Below are positions 45,956-56,600 of a stretch of 64,000 nt of DNA, piece by piece. The notes below the pieces were generated by a model, which saw nothing but the letters and a program-made list of their open reading frames with translations, searched no databases and was not told where the DNA came from. The position numbers and the translations under genes were made by a program. The DNA is taken from NCBI RefSeq assembly GCF_023887685.1, contig NZ_JAMWMR010000005.1:186001-250000 (forward strand), written 5' to 3'. Positions within the stretch are counted from its first letter, which is position 1, and the number at the start of each line of letters is the position of its first letter. The DNA is from Streptomyces macrolidinus. GTDB lineage: Bacteria > Actinomycetota > Actinomycetes > Streptomycetales > Streptomycetaceae.

Positions 45956-46456
45956 TCACGCCGTGGTCGCGTACGTCTCCGCCGTGACCTGCTTCTCCAG
46001 GACGATCAACTGGACGCCGTCCTCGCCCTGGGACGTGCCGATCGTCTCGTAGCCGACGCGGCGGTACAGCCGGAGGTTGCCCTCGCTGCGGTGGCCCGTA
46101 CTGATACGGAACCGCTGGGGGCCCAGCTCCACCAGCGCCGCCTCCACCGCGTGCAGCAGCCGGGCGCCGATGCCGTGGCCCTGCAGCCGCGGGTGCACAC
46201 AGAGCCTGCCGATGACCGCCGCGCCGTCCTCGGCCACCCTGCCGCGCACGGAGCCGACCACCTCGTCGCCCAGCCGGGCCACGAACACGCAGTGCGAGGC
46301 GACCTCCTCACGGACCGAGTCCAGGGTCTGGACGAGCGGGGCGATGCGGTAGTTGCCGTACAGCGCGGCCTCGCTCTGGAAGCACAGGTACTGCAACCTG
46401 AAGATCTGCTCGGCGTCCTGCTCGGCCGCCGCAGAGATGGTCACGCTCATGCCCAT
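45956..46456 (-). CDS. GNAT-family N-acetyltransferase
   Basis: 166 residues with acetyl-CoA motif RLCVHPRLQGHGIGARLLHAVEAAL and C-terminal NLRLYRRVGYETIG. The substrate is unknown. The ATG at 46456 has GAGAGG about 9 nt upstream; a GTG seven codons earlier is less well supported. Monocistronic between two terminators. Confidence 0.85.
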   Translation of the reverse strand: MGMSVTISAAAEQDAEQIFRLQYLCFQSEAALYGNYRIAPLVQTLDSVREEVASHCVFVARLGDEVVGSVRGRVAEDGAAVIGRLCVHPRLQGHGIGARLLHAVEAALVELGPQRFRISTGHRSEGNLRLYRRVGYETIGTSQGEDGVQLIVLEKQVTAETYATTA

Positions 46457-46670
46457 GTGCGCACGCCTCTCGCTCACCTGATCACCGGTCGTTCCCCCTC
46501 ACCTTTCCCCGCGCCGCGAGGGCCGCAACCTCCGCCGCGGGCGAACGACGAAGACATCCCAGGCATTTGACACGTTCCTGCCCAAGACTGCCCTGTGAGA
46601 TACCCAACTCGCCTGTGAATTACGGGTACATCAGATCCTTGGGGTCGAGCAGGGCCTCATGAGACGGAAG

Positions 46671-46706
46671 GCGACCGCCCCGGCGGCGAGTTGCCGGGAC
46701 GGTCGC
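46671..46706 (-). terminator. Terminator after the GDPD gene
   Basis: 14-bp inverted repeat with one mismatch (46671-46684 with 46693-46706), about 40 bp beyond the GDPD stop codon. Confidence 0.6.
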
Positions 46707-46747
46707 GTGTCAGCCCGACCGGGGCCGCCATGCCGTGCGTCGACGCC

Positions 46748-47932
46748 TCAGCGGCGGCGCAGGAAGTCCTCGCGGGCGAGCAGGCCGGTGTCGGCGTTGT
46801 CCGTGAAGACACCGTCGATCCCGGTGGCGAAGTACGCCGCGAAGGCGCCGAAGGCGTCCCCGTACGCGGCCGGGTCCGTGCCCTTGCGGAAGTTCGCCGG
46901 CAGGAAGGTGTTCTCGTTGCGCATGGTGTACGGGTGCAGGATCAGCCCGGCGGCGTGCGCGTCGGCGACGAGCGTGGTCGGCGCGGCGAGGTTGCCCTTC
47001 GCGTCCCTCGGGATGACGAGATCGAGGGTCGGGCCGATGCCCTGGGCGTACGTCGCGATCTCCTTGAGGCCCTTGCGGGTGACGAGGTCGGCGACCGTGC
47101 GCGGGTCGCCCGTCGCCTGGAAGTCCCAGGGGCGGGAGCCCGCGTCCGACAGCAGCACGACGAGCGGGTTGTCCACGAGCTTGTTCATCCGCTGGATGCT
47201 GGTCGGCTCGAAGGACTGGACGATGACCGGCGCGTTCTTCTTGTGCTTGCCGTGCTGACGAAGGATCTTCGCGAGCCGCTCCTCCAGGCCGAGGCCCCGG
47301 TCACGGAAGTAGGTGGGGTGCTTCATCTCGGGGTAGATCCACACCTGCTTGCCGCGCTTGCGGGTCTGCTCGTCCTGCCACCGGAGCACCTCTTCGAAGG
47401 TGGGGATCTCCCAGCGGCCGTCGTAGAGGGTGTTGCGCGGGCGGGTGGCCGGGATGCGCTCGATCGCGCGCAGGGTCTTCAGCTCGGCGAGGGTGAAGTC
47501 CTCGGTGAACCAGCCGGTCGTGGAGACGCCGTCCAGGAGCTTGGTGGTCTTGCGGTCGGCGAACTCGGGGTGGTCGGCGACATCGGTGGTGCCGCCGATC
47601 TCCGGCTCATGCCGGCACACGAGGTGGCCGTCCTTGGTGGGCACCAGGTCACCGGCCTCCACGATGTCGGCCCCCATGTCGAGGGCCAGGTCGTAGGAGC
47701 CGAAGGTGTGCTCGGGCCGGTAGCCGCTGGTCCCTCGGTGCCCGACGATCGTCGGCACGGGCAGGCCCGCCAGGCCGCCGCCCTTCGGCCCCTTCTGCCG
47801 CGGGTCCGCCTGCGCGGTACCGGGCAGCCCGAGCAGCGCTCCGCCCGCGCCGAGCACCGCGGCCCCGAGCAGCGCCCGGCGACCCGTCCCTCGTCCCTGC
47901 CCGTACGACTCCTGCGTCTCCTGCGAACCCAT
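46748..47932 (-). CDS. Tat-exported glycerophosphodiester phosphodiesterase
   Basis: 394 residues. The N-terminus carries a twin-arginine signal (TGRRALLGAAVLGAGGALLG) ending near AQA (about 46). The GDPD domain follows: VGHRGTSGYRPEHT, metal ligands in DIVEAGDLVPTKDGHLVCRHEPEIGGTTD, and VFTDNADTG near the end. It hydrolyses deacylated phospholipid head-group diesters outside the cell, probably for phosphate or glycerol phosphate supply. GAAGGAG before the ATG. Confidence 0.92.
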   Translation of the reverse strand: MGSQETQESYGQGRGTGRRALLGAAVLGAGGALLGLPGTAQADPRQKGPKGGGLAGLPVPTIVGHRGTSGYRPEHTFGSYDLALDMGADIVEAGDLVPTKDGHLVCRHEPEIGGTTDVADHPEFADRKTTKLLDGVSTTGWFTEDFTLAELKTLRAIERIPATRPRNTLYDGRWEIPTFEEVLRWQDEQTRKRGKQVWIYPEMKHPTYFRDRGLGLEERLAKILRQHGKHKKNAPVIVQSFEPTSIQRMNKLVDNPLVVLLSDAGSRPWDFQATGDPRTVADLVTRKGLKEIATYAQGIGPTLDLVIPRDAKGNLAAPTTLVADAHAAGLILHPYTMRNENTFLPANFRKGTDPAAYGDAFGAFAAYFATGIDGVFTDNADTGLLAREDFLRRR

Positions 47933-48276
47933 CGGGCTCCTTCCCTCACACGTGTTCGAAGCGGCTCGATGGTAGGTGCGTCCGGGTGACGGCCGGAAGA
48001 CGTACAACGGAACGCGCGGCGGACGTGGCCCGTCCGTCAGGAATCGGACAACGGTCTGCGCCATGGGGTGGGGTGACGGGCCGTCATACGGCGTACGTGA
48101 TGTCCGTCACCACGGCCCGGCGCATCACACCCGTGTGAACGGGGTGCCGTCGCAGGTAAACACTCGTCCATGACACGTGTCCGCTGTGTGAACCCGATGT
48201 GCGACCTGCCGGGCACCGCGAGTATCGTCCTCACCTGCACAGACTCATACCGCTTCCCTTGACATCGGAGGGTCCG
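47933..48276. promoter_or_regulatory. Divergent gap with a TCACAC/GTGTGA inverted repeat
   Basis: 344 bp between the GDPD gene (minus) and the acyltransferase gene (plus). TCACAC and GTGTGA flank a 2-bp spacer at 48125-48138, and ACACGTGT words occur near 47948 and 48174. These could be operator sites. No promoter could be assigned. Confidence 0.3.
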
Positions 48277-48948
48277 TTGTCCCGCTTCACGCTCATCAAG
48301 GCAGTGCTCGCACCGATCATGCGCCTGATGTTCCGCCCACGGGTGGAGGGCTTGGAGCACATCCCGGCCGACGGCCCCGTCATCATGGCGGGCAACCACC
48401 TGACGTTCATCGACTCGATCGTGCTGCCGGTGGTGACCAAGCGTCAGGTCTTCTTCATCGGCAAGGACGAGTACGTCACCGGCAAGGGGATCAAGGGCCG
48501 TCTGATGGCGTGGTTCTTCACGGGCGTCGGCATGATCCCGGTGGACCGCGACGGCGCGAACGGCGGCGTGGCCGCGCTGATGACCGGCCGCCGGATCCTG
48601 GAGGAGGGCAAGGTCTTCGGCATCTACCCGGAGGGCACCCGCTCCCCCGACGGCCGTCTGTACCGCGGTCGTACGGGTATCGCCCGCCTCACCCTGATGA
48701 CCGGCGCCCCCGTCGTCCCCTTCGCGGTGATCGGCACGGACAAGCTGCAGCCGGGCGGCCGGGGCATGCCGCGTCCCGGCCGGGTCACGGTCCGCTTCGG
48801 CGAGCCGATGGAGTTCTCCCGCTACGAGGGCATGGACCGCGACCGGTATGTGCTGCGCGCGGTGACCGACTCCGTGATGACGGAGGTCATGCGGCTGTCG
48901 GGCCAGGAGTACGTCGACATGTACGCGACCAAGGCGAAGGCCGCGTAA
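48277..48948 (+). CDS. plsC: 1-acylglycerol-3-phosphate acyltransferase (PlsC type)
   Basis: 223 residues. HX4D catalytic motif H41...D46 (AGNHLTFIDS), substrate motif YPEGTRSPDG, and VVPFAVIGTDKL complete the PlsC pattern. It makes phosphatidic acid from lysophosphatidic acid at the membrane. The start is TTG at 48277: GGAGGG lies 5 nt upstream and no alternative start matches the family. Genomes carry several PlsC paralogues, so the exact role is open. Confidence 0.88.
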   Translation: MSRFTLIKAVLAPIMRLMFRPRVEGLEHIPADGPVIMAGNHLTFIDSIVLPVVTKRQVFFIGKDEYVTGKGIKGRLMAWFFTGVGMIPVDRDGANGGVAALMTGRRILEEGKVFGIYPEGTRSPDGRLYRGRTGIARLTLMTGAPVVPFAVIGTDKLQPGGRGMPRPGRVTVRFGEPMEFSRYEGMDRDRYVLRAVTDSVMTEVMRLSGQEYVDMYATKAKAA

Positions 48949-48964
48949 CCCCTCGACGACCCCC

Positions 48965-49936
48965 TCACTGCCAGGGCAGCCGCGCGCGCCGCTCCCAGTA
49001 GGCCCGCGGGTCCTCGGCCAGCGCGTCGAGGCGGGCGAGCCGGTCCTCGGTGAGGTCGGCCACGGTGGCGTGCAGGTTCGAGGCGAGTTGACCGGTCGTC
49101 GCCGCGCCCGAGAGGACGACCGAGACCCAGGGCTGCCGCAGCACGAAGGCGAGGGCCACCGCGTCGGAGCCGAGGGACGTCTCCTCGGCCACCGCCTTCA
49201 CGGCGTCCGGCGCCACGGGATCGGCGAGCCGCCCGTTGGCCATGCCCTCCTTGACGATCACGGTGAGCCCGGCGTCATGGGCCTCCGCGAGCGCGGGGGC
49301 GGCCGAGGTCTCCAGCACGTTGTACGTGGACTGCACGGCATGGAACAGGGGCGCGCCGTCGACCGTCACCGCGAGGGCGGCGCGGATCGCGTCGGCCTGT
49401 GCCGGGCCGCTGGTGGAGAAGCCGATCGTGACGCCTTGCGCCGCGGCCTCGGCGAGTTCGGCGTGCAGGGCGTTGTCGGTGAGGGCCGGGCTGTCCGAGG
49501 TGAGGGAGTGGATCTGATAGAGGTCCAGCCGGTCGCCGAGCAGGGCCGCCGTCTCGGCGCGCTGCCGCTCGTACGTGGCCACGCTGTGGTCCTTGACCTC
49601 GTGCCGCTCGGCGTCGGTGCGCCAGTTCGCGGTGTAGGTGTAGCCCCACTTGCTGCCCACGACGAGGTCGTCCAGGTCGGGGTGGGCGCCGAGCCAGTCG
49701 GCGAGGAACTCCTCGGCGCGGCCGTACGAGCGGGCCGCGTCGATGTAGCGCACGCCCTGCGCGTAGGCGGCGTCGAGGAGTTGATGGGTGCGCTCGCGCA
49801 GGGCCTCGACGCTGCGGACGGCCGGGAGGTCGCGCTCGCGGCCGAGGTTGATGTAGCCGGGGCGGCCGACGGCGGCGAGGCCCAGTCCGATGTGGCAGGT
49901 GGGGGTCGTCGCCGAGGCCAGTCTGGCGAAGGGCAT
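48965..49936 (-). CDS. Aldo/keto reductase family protein
   Basis: 323 residues. A TIM-barrel pattern with GLGLAAVGRPGYINLG, RYIDAARSYGRAEEFLADWL (catalytic Asp/Tyr), VGSKWGY (Lys) and DLYQIHS (His) is seen; the C-terminal VVLSGAATTGQLASNL region binds NADP(H). Substrate unknown. The ATG at 49936 has GGAG about 7 nt upstream. It lies between plsC (convergent) and argH. Confidence 0.9.
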   Translation of the reverse strand: MPFARLASATTPTCHIGLGLAAVGRPGYINLGRERDLPAVRSVEALRERTHQLLDAAYAQGVRYIDAARSYGRAEEFLADWLGAHPDLDDLVVGSKWGYTYTANWRTDAERHEVKDHSVATYERQRAETAALLGDRLDLYQIHSLTSDSPALTDNALHAELAEAAAQGVTIGFSTSGPAQADAIRAALAVTVDGAPLFHAVQSTYNVLETSAAPALAEAHDAGLTVIVKEGMANGRLADPVAPDAVKAVAEETSLGSDAVALAFVLRQPWVSVVLSGAATTGQLASNLHATVADLTEDRLARLDALAEDPRAYWERRARLPWQ

Positions 49937-50009
49937 CGCGGGCTCCGTTCGGTCGGCTGCTTGGACGCCGACCAACGTAACCCGCGCCGCCCCTCGCGTA
50001 CGCGGCCCG

Positions 50010-51554
<1,545 letters not shown>

Positions 51555-52751
51555 TCAGCCTGCCAGGTCACGCTGTGCGGCGATCTTCGACGACAGGCTG
51601 TAGATGTCGATGAAGCCCTTGGCGGCGGACTGGTCGAACGTGTCGCCGGTGTCGTAGGTCGCGAGGTTGAAGTCGTACAGCGACTGGTCGGAGCGCCGGC
51701 CGGTGACGACCGCGCGACCGCCGTGCAGGGTCATCCGGATGTCGCCGGAGACCTGCTGGTTGGCCTCGTCGATGAAGCCGTCCAGGGCGCGCTTGAGCGG
51801 GGAGAACCACTGGCCGTCGTAGACCAGCTCGCCCCAGCGCTGCTCGACCTGCCGCTTGTAGCGGGCCAGTTCGCGCTCGACGGTGACGTTCTCCAGCTCC
51901 TGGTGGGCGGTGATCAGGGCGATCGCGCCCGGCGCCTCGTACACCTCGCGGGACTTGATGCCCACGAGCCGGTCCTCGACCATGTCGATACGGCCGATGC
52001 CCTGGGCGCCGGCGCGCTCGTTGAGCTGCTGGATCGCCTGGAGGACGGTGACGGGGCGGCCGTCGATGGCGACCGGGACGCCCTCCTTGAAGGTGATGAC
52101 CACCTCGTCGGCCTCGCGGAGCTCGGCCGGGTTGGAGGTGTACTCGTAGATGTCCTCGATCGGCGCGTTCCAGATGTCCTCGAGGAAGCCGGTCTCGACG
52201 GCGCGGCCGAAGACGTTCTGGTCGATGGAGTACGGGGACTTCTTCGTGGTCGCGATCGGGAGGTTCTTCGCCTCGCAGAACGCGATGGCCTTGTCCCGGG
52301 TCATCGCGTAGTCACGGACCGGGGCGATGCACTTGAGGTCGGGGGCGAGGGCGACGATGCCGGCCTCGAAGCGGACCTGGTCGTTGCCCTTGCCCGTGCA
52401 GCCGTGGGCGACGGTGGTGGCGCCGTGCTTCTTCGCGGCGGCGACCAGGTGCTTGACGATGGTCGGCCGCGAGAGGGCGGAGACCAGCGGATAGCGGTCC
52501 ATGTAGAGGGCGTTGGCCTTGATCGCCGGGAGGCAGTAGCCGTCGGCGAACTCGTCCTTGGCGTCGGCGACCTCGGCCTCGACGGCGCCGCAGGCGAGGG
52601 CGCGCTTACGGATGACATCCAGGTCCTCGCCGCCCTGGCCGACGTCGACCGCAACGGCGATGACCTCGGCGCCCGTCTCCTCGGCGATCCAGCCGATGGC
52701 GACGGAGGTGTCCAGACCGCCGGAATAGGCGAGTACGACGCGCTCGGTCAC
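51555..52751 (-). CDS. argG: Argininosuccinate synthase
   Basis: 398 residues. ATP-PP motif AYSGGLDTS at 8-16, and [13 protein letters not shown] are conserved. Condenses citrulline and aspartate using ATP. GTG at 52751 with GAGGGAG upstream gives the standard N-terminus [12 protein letters not shown]; the frame stays open upstream but overlaps another gene on the other strand. ArgR-box sequences lie immediately upstream. Confidence 0.97.
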   Translation of the reverse strand: MTERVVLAYSGGLDTSVAIGWIAEETGAEVIAVAVDVGQGGEDLDVIRKRALACGAVEAEVADAKDEFADGYCLPAIKANALYMDRYPLVSALSRPTIVKHLVAAAKKHGATTVAHGCTGKGNDQVRFEAGIVALAPDLKCIAPVRDYAMTRDKAIAFCEAKNLPIATTKKSPYSIDQNVFGRAVETGFLEDIWNAPIEDIYEYTSNPAELREADEVVITFKEGVPVAIDGRPVTVLQAIQQLNERAGAQGIGRIDMVEDRLVGIKSREVYEAPGAIALITAHQELENVTVERELARYKRQVEQRWGELVYDGQWFSPLKRALDGFIDEANQQVSGDIRMTLHGGRAVVTGRRSDQSLYDFNLATYDTGDTFDQSAAKGFIDIYSLSSKIAAQRDLAG

Positions 52752-52782
52752 GGGTTTCTCCCTCACAGTGCATTCGCTGATA

Positions 52783-52807
52783 TGCATGAGTATGCAGGGT
52801 CCTGCAT
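52783..52807 (-). promoter_or_regulatory. ArgR operator (tandem ARG boxes) of argG
   Basis: TGCAT-N4-ATGCA at 52783-52796 overlaps a second inverted repeat, ATGCA-N6-TGCAT, at 52792-52807, 30-55 bp before the argG start. The spacing and core match the palindromic ARG boxes recognised by ArgR-family repressors, and argR itself is in this window. Confidence 0.7.
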
Positions 52808-52880
52808 GATTCGTCAATCCGGGGCGGGCGTGTCGCGTACCCCTCGGCCGAACGGGGGCCGCGGGGCATACTCGACGCCC

Positions 52881-53468
52881 ATGGGAAAGAGCCATGAGCG
52901 CCTGGACGGCAGGCTGCGTACGTTCATCGAGTCCCAGCCCCTCTTCTTCACCGCGACCGCTCCGTTGTCCGGCGACGGCACGGTCAACCTCTCCCCGAAG
53001 GGCCTCAAGGGTTCCCTCGCCGTGCTCGACGAGCGCACCGTGGCGTATCTGGACTTCGCGGGAAGCAACGCCGAGACGATCGCGCATCTGCGGGAGAACG
53101 GCCGGATCACCCTGATGTGGTGCGCCTTCCAGGGCCCGCCGAACATCGTCCGCGTGCACGGCCGCGGCGAGCCGGTCTTCCGCGACGACCCCCGCTTCGA
53201 GGAGCTGCTCGCCCGCTTCCCGGACATCGACCCGGCGCCGCACGGGCTGCGCGCGATCATCGTCGTGACCGCCGAGCACATCCGGGACACCTGCGGCTAC
53301 GCGGTGCCCCTGATGGCGTACGAGGCGGACCGCGATCTGCACGGCAAGCGGTTCGCGCGCGAGGACGACGCCTCTCTCGATGCCTACTTCCGGCGGAAGG
53401 AGCACGTCGAACGGAGCCTGGACGGCCTGCCGGGACTGCCGTTGCCCCTGCCGCCCTCTACGGTCTGA
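52881..53468 (+). CDS. Pyridoxamine 5'-phosphate oxidase-like flavin-binding protein
   Basis: 195 residues of the split-barrel fold: [27 protein letters not shown] and [24 protein letters not shown] are typical of flavin- or F420-binding members. The electron donor and substrate are unknown. No Shine-Dalgarno; CATACT lies 8 nt before the ATG, so the mRNA may be leaderless. It is followed by the transpeptidase-like gene after 3 bp. Confidence 0.85.
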   Translation: MGKSHERLDGRLRTFIESQPLFFTATAPLSGDGTVNLSPKGLKGSLAVLDERTVAYLDFAGSNAETIAHLRENGRITLMWCAFQGPPNIVRVHGRGEPVFRDDPRFEELLARFPDIDPAPHGLRAIIVVTAEHIRDTCGYAVPLMAYEADRDLHGKRFAREDDASLDAYFRRKEHVERSLDGLPGLPLPLPPSTV

Positions 53469-53471
53469 GGC

Positions 53472-54164
53472 ATGCGCCCCGGTGTCGTCGTCGCCCTTGT
53501 CTCCGCTTCCCTCGTGCTGCCCGGCACCACTGCGAAGGCCCCGCTGCCCGAGCGGATGGCGGACACCGGCGGCGGCACGCAGTTGATCACCGCACAAGCA
53601 CCCCGCCCCGAGGCCACGACCGGCACGGTCACCTGGTGGGACCGGCGCGGCGGGCGCTGGTCGAGGACCGGCTCCGCACCGGCCCGCTTCGGCGCGCACG
53701 GCCTCGCCGAGGGCGCCTCCCGCAGACAGGGCACGAACACGACCCCGACGGGCCTGTACACGCTGCCGTACGCGTTCGGCGTCCGCCCCGCGCCCACCGG
53801 CACGACGACGCCCTACCGCCGGGTGCACCGGGACACCTGGTGGTGCCAGGACACGCGGTCGCGCTCCTACAACCGCTGGACCCGGCCGCTCCCGGCCGAC
53901 TGCCGCGCCGCCGAGTCGGAGCACCTGATCGACTACGGGTCGCAGTACGGCTACGCGCTCGTCGTCGGCTTCAACTACCGGCGGCCGGTGCCGGGGCGCG
54001 GCGCGGGCATCTTCCTGCACGTCAACGGCAAGGGGGCGACGGCCGGTTGTGTGTCGGTGCCCGAGGCCGCGATGCGCCGGATCCTGGCGTGGGCCGACCC
54101 GGCACGGCGGCCCCGTATCGCGATCGGGACGACGGGCGGGGCGACGGCGCTCACCCGCTACTGA
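53472..54164 (+). CDS. Secreted L,D-transpeptidase-like protein (YkuD fold)
   Basis: 230 residues. A signal peptide (about 1-22, ending TAKA) precedes a YkuD-type domain with catalytic motif [18 protein letters not shown], holding His, Gly and the nucleophile Cys. Expected to act on peptidoglycan outside the membrane. TACGGT lies 7 nt before the ATG inside the previous gene's 3' end, so it may also have a leaderless transcript of its own. Confidence 0.87.
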   Translation: MRPGVVVALVSASLVLPGTTAKAPLPERMADTGGGTQLITAQAPRPEATTGTVTWWDRRGGRWSRTGSAPARFGAHGLAEGASRRQGTNTTPTGLYTLPYAFGVRPAPTGTTTPYRRVHRDTWWCQDTRSRSYNRWTRPLPADCRAAESEHLIDYGSQYGYALVVGFNYRRPVPGRGAGIFLHVNGKGATAGCVSVPEAAMRRILAWADPARRPRIAIGTTGGATALTRY

Positions 54165-54191
54165 CGCTCACCCGTTACGGACACTCAGCCG

Positions 54192-55703
54192 CTACTGATC
54201 GGGCCGCTCCCCCGGCCCGGTCGCTCGTACGGGAAGGCGCACGGTGAAGGTCGTCGACCCCGGACCGCTCGTCAGTCCCACGCTCCCCTCGTGCGCCTCC
54301 GCCACCGCCGCCACGATCGACAGGCCGAGTCCCGCGCCGCCGCCCTGGTGCTCCGGGCGACGGCGGTGGTCGGCGCGGGTGAAGCGCTCGAAGACGCCGG
54401 GCCGCACCGACTCGGGGACGCCGGGACCGTCGTCATGGACCGCGAGGACGACCACGTCGGCCTCCGTCTCCAGCGAGACGGTCACCTTCGTGCCCGGCGG
54501 CGTGTGCAGACGCGCGTTGGCCAGCAGGTTGGCCAGCAACTGGTGGAGCCGGTGGCCGTCCCCGGTCACCTTCACCGGCTCCTCGGGCAGCTCCATCCTC
54601 CAGTGGTGGCCGGGGCCCGTGGCCCGTGCGTCCGTGACCGCGTCGAGGACGAGCCGGGTGACGTCGACGGGGAGCCGTTCCAGCGGGCGGCCCGCGTCCA
54701 GCCGGGCCAGCAGCAGCAGATCATCGACCATCTCGCCCATGCGCGCCGACTCGGCGGCGATCCGCTCCAGGGCACGGCTCACCTCCGGCGGGACGGGGCC
54801 GGGGTGCAGCAGCGCCAGCTCGGCGTGGCCGCGGACCGAGGCGACCGGTGTGCGCAGTTCGTGGCTGGCGTCGGCGGCGAAGCGGCGCAGCCGTTCCTCG
54901 CTCGCCTGCCGCTTGGTCAGCGCGTTCTCGACATGGCCGAGCATGCGGTTGAAGGCGGCGCCCACCTGGCCCACCTCGCTGCGCGGATCGGCCTCCGGGA
55001 CGCGCGGCGGCAGCGTGACCTCGCCGCTGGCCAGCGGCAGCTCGCTGACCTGGGTCGCGGTCGCGGCGACCCGGCTGAGCGGCCGAAGGGGCCGGCGCAC
55101 CCAGAGGGCGCCCGCGACGCCGGTGACCGTGAGAGCCGCGCCGAAGACGACGGCGGAGACGAGTTCCAGCCGGTGCACCGCGGCCTCCACCGGCTCCAGC
55201 GGCAGTCCGGTGATCAGTACGTCGCCGTCCGCGCCCTCGACCGCCATCAGCCGGTACTCACCGAGCGACGACAGCCGTACGCCATGGCCCCTGCCGTCCA
55301 CGGCGACCGCCGCGAGCGTGTGTGCGTCCGCCGCGCTCAGCGGGGCCCGCAGCCCGGTGGTGTCGCTGCCGGAGCGCACCACGGCGGCGTTGGTGACCGT
55401 GCCCCCGACCAGCCGGGCGCCGAAGGTGCCGGTGGACTGCCTGCGGGTGTCGCCGTGCTCGTCGCCGTCGTGGTCGGACGGTTGGACGCGGTGTTCCAGG
55501 CTCGCAGGGAACCGCGGGCCCACCTCGCGCAACTGCTGGTCGAGGCGGCCGGTCAGGAAGCCGTTCAGCTCGATCACGGCGGCGAGGCCGACGGCGGCGC
55601 AGCTCAGCGCGAGCAGCACGACGAGCCCGGCGGTGAGCCGGGCGCGCAGGGTGCGCGGCCGGGGCAGGCGTCGCACCCACCGCGCTCCGGGCCGCGCCCT
55701 CAC
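54192..55703 (-). CDS. Sensor histidine kinase
   Basis: 503 residues. Two membrane helices (about 24-43 and 185-203) flank an extracytoplasmic sensor domain of about 140 residues with a His/Asp-rich stretch (PSDHDGDEHGD). HAMP, then H-box with phospho-acceptor H281 (DASHELRTP), N-box NLLANARLHTPPG, and G boxes DDGPGVP and GGGAGLGLSIV. GTG start overlaps the response regulator stop (GTGA). The signal is unknown; the His/Asp loop could bind metal. Confidence 0.93.
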   Translation of the reverse strand: MRARPGARWVRRLPRPRTLRARLTAGLVVLLALSCAAVGLAAVIELNGFLTGRLDQQLREVGPRFPASLEHRVQPSDHDGDEHGDTRRQSTGTFGARLVGGTVTNAAVVRSGSDTTGLRAPLSAADAHTLAAVAVDGRGHGVRLSSLGEYRLMAVEGADGDVLITGLPLEPVEAAVHRLELVSAVVFGAALTVTGVAGALWVRRPLRPLSRVAATATQVSELPLASGEVTLPPRVPEADPRSEVGQVGAAFNRMLGHVENALTKRQASEERLRRFAADASHELRTPVASVRGHAELALLHPGPVPPEVSRALERIAAESARMGEMVDDLLLLARLDAGRPLERLPVDVTRLVLDAVTDARATGPGHHWRMELPEEPVKVTGDGHRLHQLLANLLANARLHTPPGTKVTVSLETEADVVVLAVHDDGPGVPESVRPGVFERFTRADHRRRPEHQGGGAGLGLSIVAAVAEAHEGSVGLTSGPGSTTFTVRLPVRATGPGERPDQ

Positions 55704-56440
55704 CGGGCCACCGGCTTGAGGACGTAGCCGGACCCGCGCACCGTGTGGATCATGGGCGCGCGGCCCGCGTCCACCTTCTTGCGCAGATAGGAGATGTACA
55801 GCTCGACGACATGGGCCTTGCCGCCGAAGTCGTAGGACCACACCCGGTCGAGGATCTGTGCCTTGCTGAGCACGCGCCGCGGGTTGAGCATCAGGAAGCG
55901 CAGCAGCTCGAACTCGGTGGGCGTCAGCTCGATCAGCTCGCCCGCCCGGGTCACCTCACGGGCCTCCTCGTCCATGACCAGGTCCCCCACGGTCAGCCGG
56001 GGTCCGTCCACGGTCTGCCGGGCCATGCCCGCGCGGCGCAGCAGTCCGCGCAGCCGGGCGACGACCTCTTCCAGGCTGAACGGCTTGGTGACGTAGTCGT
56101 CGCCGCCCGCGGTGATTCCCGCGATGCGGTCCTCGACGGCGTCCCGCGCGGTGAGGAAGAGCACACAGACGTCCGGCTTCACCGCGCGCAGGGAGCCGAG
56201 GACGGCGAAGCCGTCGGCGTCCGGGAGCATCACGTCCAGGACGACGGCGTCGGGCAGCAGCGTGCGGGCCTCAGCGACGGCGGTGGCGCCGTCCCCGGCC
56301 GTGCGGACGTCCCAGCCCTCGTAGCGCAGGGCCCCGGACAGCACCTCGGCGAGGTCCGGGTCGTCGTCGACGACGAGCACGTGCACAGGTGTGCCGTCGG
56401 GACGGGCGAGGGCGGGGCGGCCGGGGCGGGAGCTGTTCAT
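55700..56440 (-). CDS. OmpR-family response regulator
   Basis: 246 residues. The receiver has the acidic pair in VDDDPDL, phospho-acceptor D69 (VVLDVMLPDADG) and K119 (VTKPFS). The C-terminal winged helix has LTPTEFELLRFLMLNPRRVLSKAQIL and VHTVRGSGYVL-type ending. ATG at 56440 chosen; an ATG 15 bp upstream is possible. It is upstream of and coupled to the kinase gene, and divergent from the flavoprotein set. Confidence 0.92.
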   Translation of the reverse strand: MNSSRPGRPALARPDGTPVHVLVVDDDPDLAEVLSGALRYEGWDVRTAGDGATAVAEARTLLPDAVVLDVMLPDADGFAVLGSLRAVKPDVCVLFLTARDAVEDRIAGITAGGDDYVTKPFSLEEVVARLRGLLRRAGMARQTVDGPRLTVGDLVMDEEAREVTRAGELIELTPTEFELLRFLMLNPRRVLSKAQILDRVWSYDFGGKAHVVELYISYLRKKVDAGRAPMIHTVRGSGYVLKPVAR

Positions 56441-56600
56441 CGCACTTACCAGCATCCCTCACGTCGGAGAGCGGCCGGTGTCGTGGGCGCCTCTGAGTTC
56501 CCTATGAGGTCCGGGGCGGGGGTTTGAGAGCGGACTCTGAGGTTCGGCCTGCACAGTGGCGTACGGGTCGTCCCGGTGACCCCGTCCGGAGGGAACGCAC

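Noticed and set aside
52752..54020. Upstream in-frame extension of argG
   Set aside because: Overlaps two clear plus-strand genes and the ARG boxes; argG similarity begins at the GTG at 52751.
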